From: JAFCBV01 sp965370715
Lineage (GTDB): Archaea > EX4484-52 > B79-G9
Reading direction: 5' to 3'
Assembly (NCBI GenBank): GCA_965370715.1
Contig: CBDUVQ010000050.1
Span: 1-6,843 of the forward strand
DNA: 6,843 nucleotides
The notes beneath the pieces were generated by a model. It did not search any database. It had not been told where the DNA came from and worked only from the letters and a program-made list of their open reading frames with translations. A program made the translations under genes and the position numbers. Numbering within the stretch: the first letter of the stretch is position 1; each line of letters begins with the position of its first letter. Of this stretch, positions 6,328 to 6,843 are shown piece after piece.

Positions 6328-6336
6328 TTTAAAAAG
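6328..6336 (-). promoter_or_regulatory. TATA box for a leaderless GH15 transcript
   Basis: The minus strand reads CTTTTTAAA, centred about 27 bases before the A of the ATG at 6305. This spacing puts transcription start at the start codon. No Shine-Dalgarno is present in the bases before the ATG, in agreement with leaderless translation. Confidence 0.55.
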
Positions 6337-6379
6337 TTTTGAACAACGGCTGTGTAGTCATGAAACCTCTATGTAACCC

Positions 6380-6398
6380 TGAAGTCGCTACCGCTTCA
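6380..6398. other. Bulged hairpin between the HAD remnant and the GH15 gene
   Basis: TGAAG plus CG (6380-6384, 6386-6387) pairs with CG plus CTTCA (6392-6398) around the loop CTAC, with one bulged T at 6385. It lies in the 127-base gap after the HAD remnant and may be the 3' end of that message or an incidental structure. Nothing else recognisable is seen in the gap beyond the GH15 promoter. Confidence 0.3.
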
Positions 6399-6432
6399 AC
6401 CTCTTCAAAGCAGATAAGGCATTTCAGGCATA

Positions 6433-6843
6433 TTACATATTCATAGAATCCATTATCTCGCGCATGCCTTTTGTCGAAGGCCTTTTTGTCACATAGTTTG
6501 CAAGTTTTTTTAGTTTTTTGGTTGCATTAAAGAGGGCTATCTTAATGCCGGGGTTCATGAACATGCTCTGGCTAGTTTCTCCATTGCCTATTACTATGGT
6601 CTTGTCCAGATCTATGTTTAAGTATCTCATTGCAATTCTTAATCCCATACCTTTGTCAACATCCTAGGGAAGAATCATTATTTCATTGGCATTTTTGATG
6701 AAACTTACTTTTTCATTTAGCTTGCCTAGTTTTTCTTTTATGAACTGCTTGTCTGCGGCTCTCACGCTTGCCATTACTTTGACTGTCTTTGCGCACGGAA
6801 GCTTTAGGTTTTTTATTATTTTTTTTTATTTTGTCATGTAATA
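6433..6843 (-). pseudogene. Decayed HAD-family phosphatase (phosphoglycolate-phosphatase-like, HAD-IIB), C-terminal part, runs off window
   Basis: Read on the minus strand in one frame, this encodes the cap and C-terminal core of a HAD-IIB phosphatase: a cap region with VMASVRAADKQFIKEKL, then ANEIMILP, then VDKGMGL, then IVIGNGETSQSMF, then KIALFNAT and LANYVTKRPS. The frame is broken by TAG at 6664-6666, between ILP and DVDKG exactly inside the conserved segment, and by TAA at 6826-6828 beside a nine-base A-run. In active enzymes the IGDGENDxxMF motif carries metal-binding aspartates. Here it reads IGNGETSQSMF, so both key Asp positions are lost. Stop codons plus loss of active-site residues make a pseudogene far more likely than a sequencing error. 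The nucleophile-bearing N-terminus (DxD motif) would lie beyond 6843. A trehalose-6-phosphatase relative is the main alternative, but the KG-G-L and NADYVT-like tail fit the phosphoglycolate type better. Confidence 0.75.

Noticed and set aside
6360..6446. 28-codon plus-strand ORF in the gap after the HAD remnant
   Set aside because: No Shine-Dalgarno, promoter or recognisable sequence; it overlaps the end of the HAD frame.
6664..6666. Pyrrolysine or other TAG readthrough in the HAD gene
   Set aside because: TAG is used as an ordinary terminal stop by the regulator gene at 662-664, and the active-site losses point to decay instead.
1..6843. CRISPR arrays, tRNA or rRNA genes, insertion sequences
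   Set aside because: I saw no regularly spaced repeats, no cloverleaf-like segments and no transposase motifs on either strand.

Overview
The window looks archaeal. TATA boxes lie about 26-35 bases before start codons, at least one gene appears leaderless, and the proteins have archaeal-type homologues: a COG4880-type surface beta-propeller, a short TrmO and a compact GH15 enzyme. Lysine-rich, compact genes next to a BRO-type fragment suggest a small-genome lineage such as a DPANN archaeon. That placement is inference; no rRNA or tRNA is present to fix it.

Left and middle, plus strand (2-4909). The tail of an unrecognised ORF (2-154) abuts a winged-helix regulator that carries two membrane helices (155-664). 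A 94-base gap follows, with a small hairpin, a perfect 14-bp palindrome that doubles as the TATA region (694-707), and a strong Shine-Dalgarno (748-753). Next come a 778-residue membrane-anchored extracytoplasmic beta-propeller protein (759-3095), a CNNM/CorC-type Mg2+/Co2+ transport protein with its own TATA box (3161-4396), and, 27 bases later, the tRNA methyltransferase TrmO (4424-4909).

Right, minus strand (4924-6843). Transcription direction flips. This part holds the C-terminal portion of a BRO-type antirepressor-like protein (4924-5184), a catalytic-domain-only family 15 glycoside hydrolase (5235-6305), and a decayed HAD-family phosphatase (6433-6843, running off the window). The HAD reading frame has two in-frame stops and has lost the aspartates of its last catalytic motif. 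By eye this half is more AT-rich than the propeller gene, and it has the look of accessory or decaying DNA.

How the parts may work together. The regulator/propeller neighbourhood is the most promising unexplored unit: a membrane-tethered one-component regulator beside an abundant-looking surface protein, with a palindromic operator candidate exactly on the promoter. The CNNM protein and TrmO look like housekeeping genes sharing a transcript. The GH15 enzyme has both catalytic glutamates and no signal peptide, so it probably acts on an intracellular alpha-glucan or trehalose. No CRISPR array, insertion sequence, tRNA or rRNA was seen, and no gene-free stretch exceeds 300 bases.
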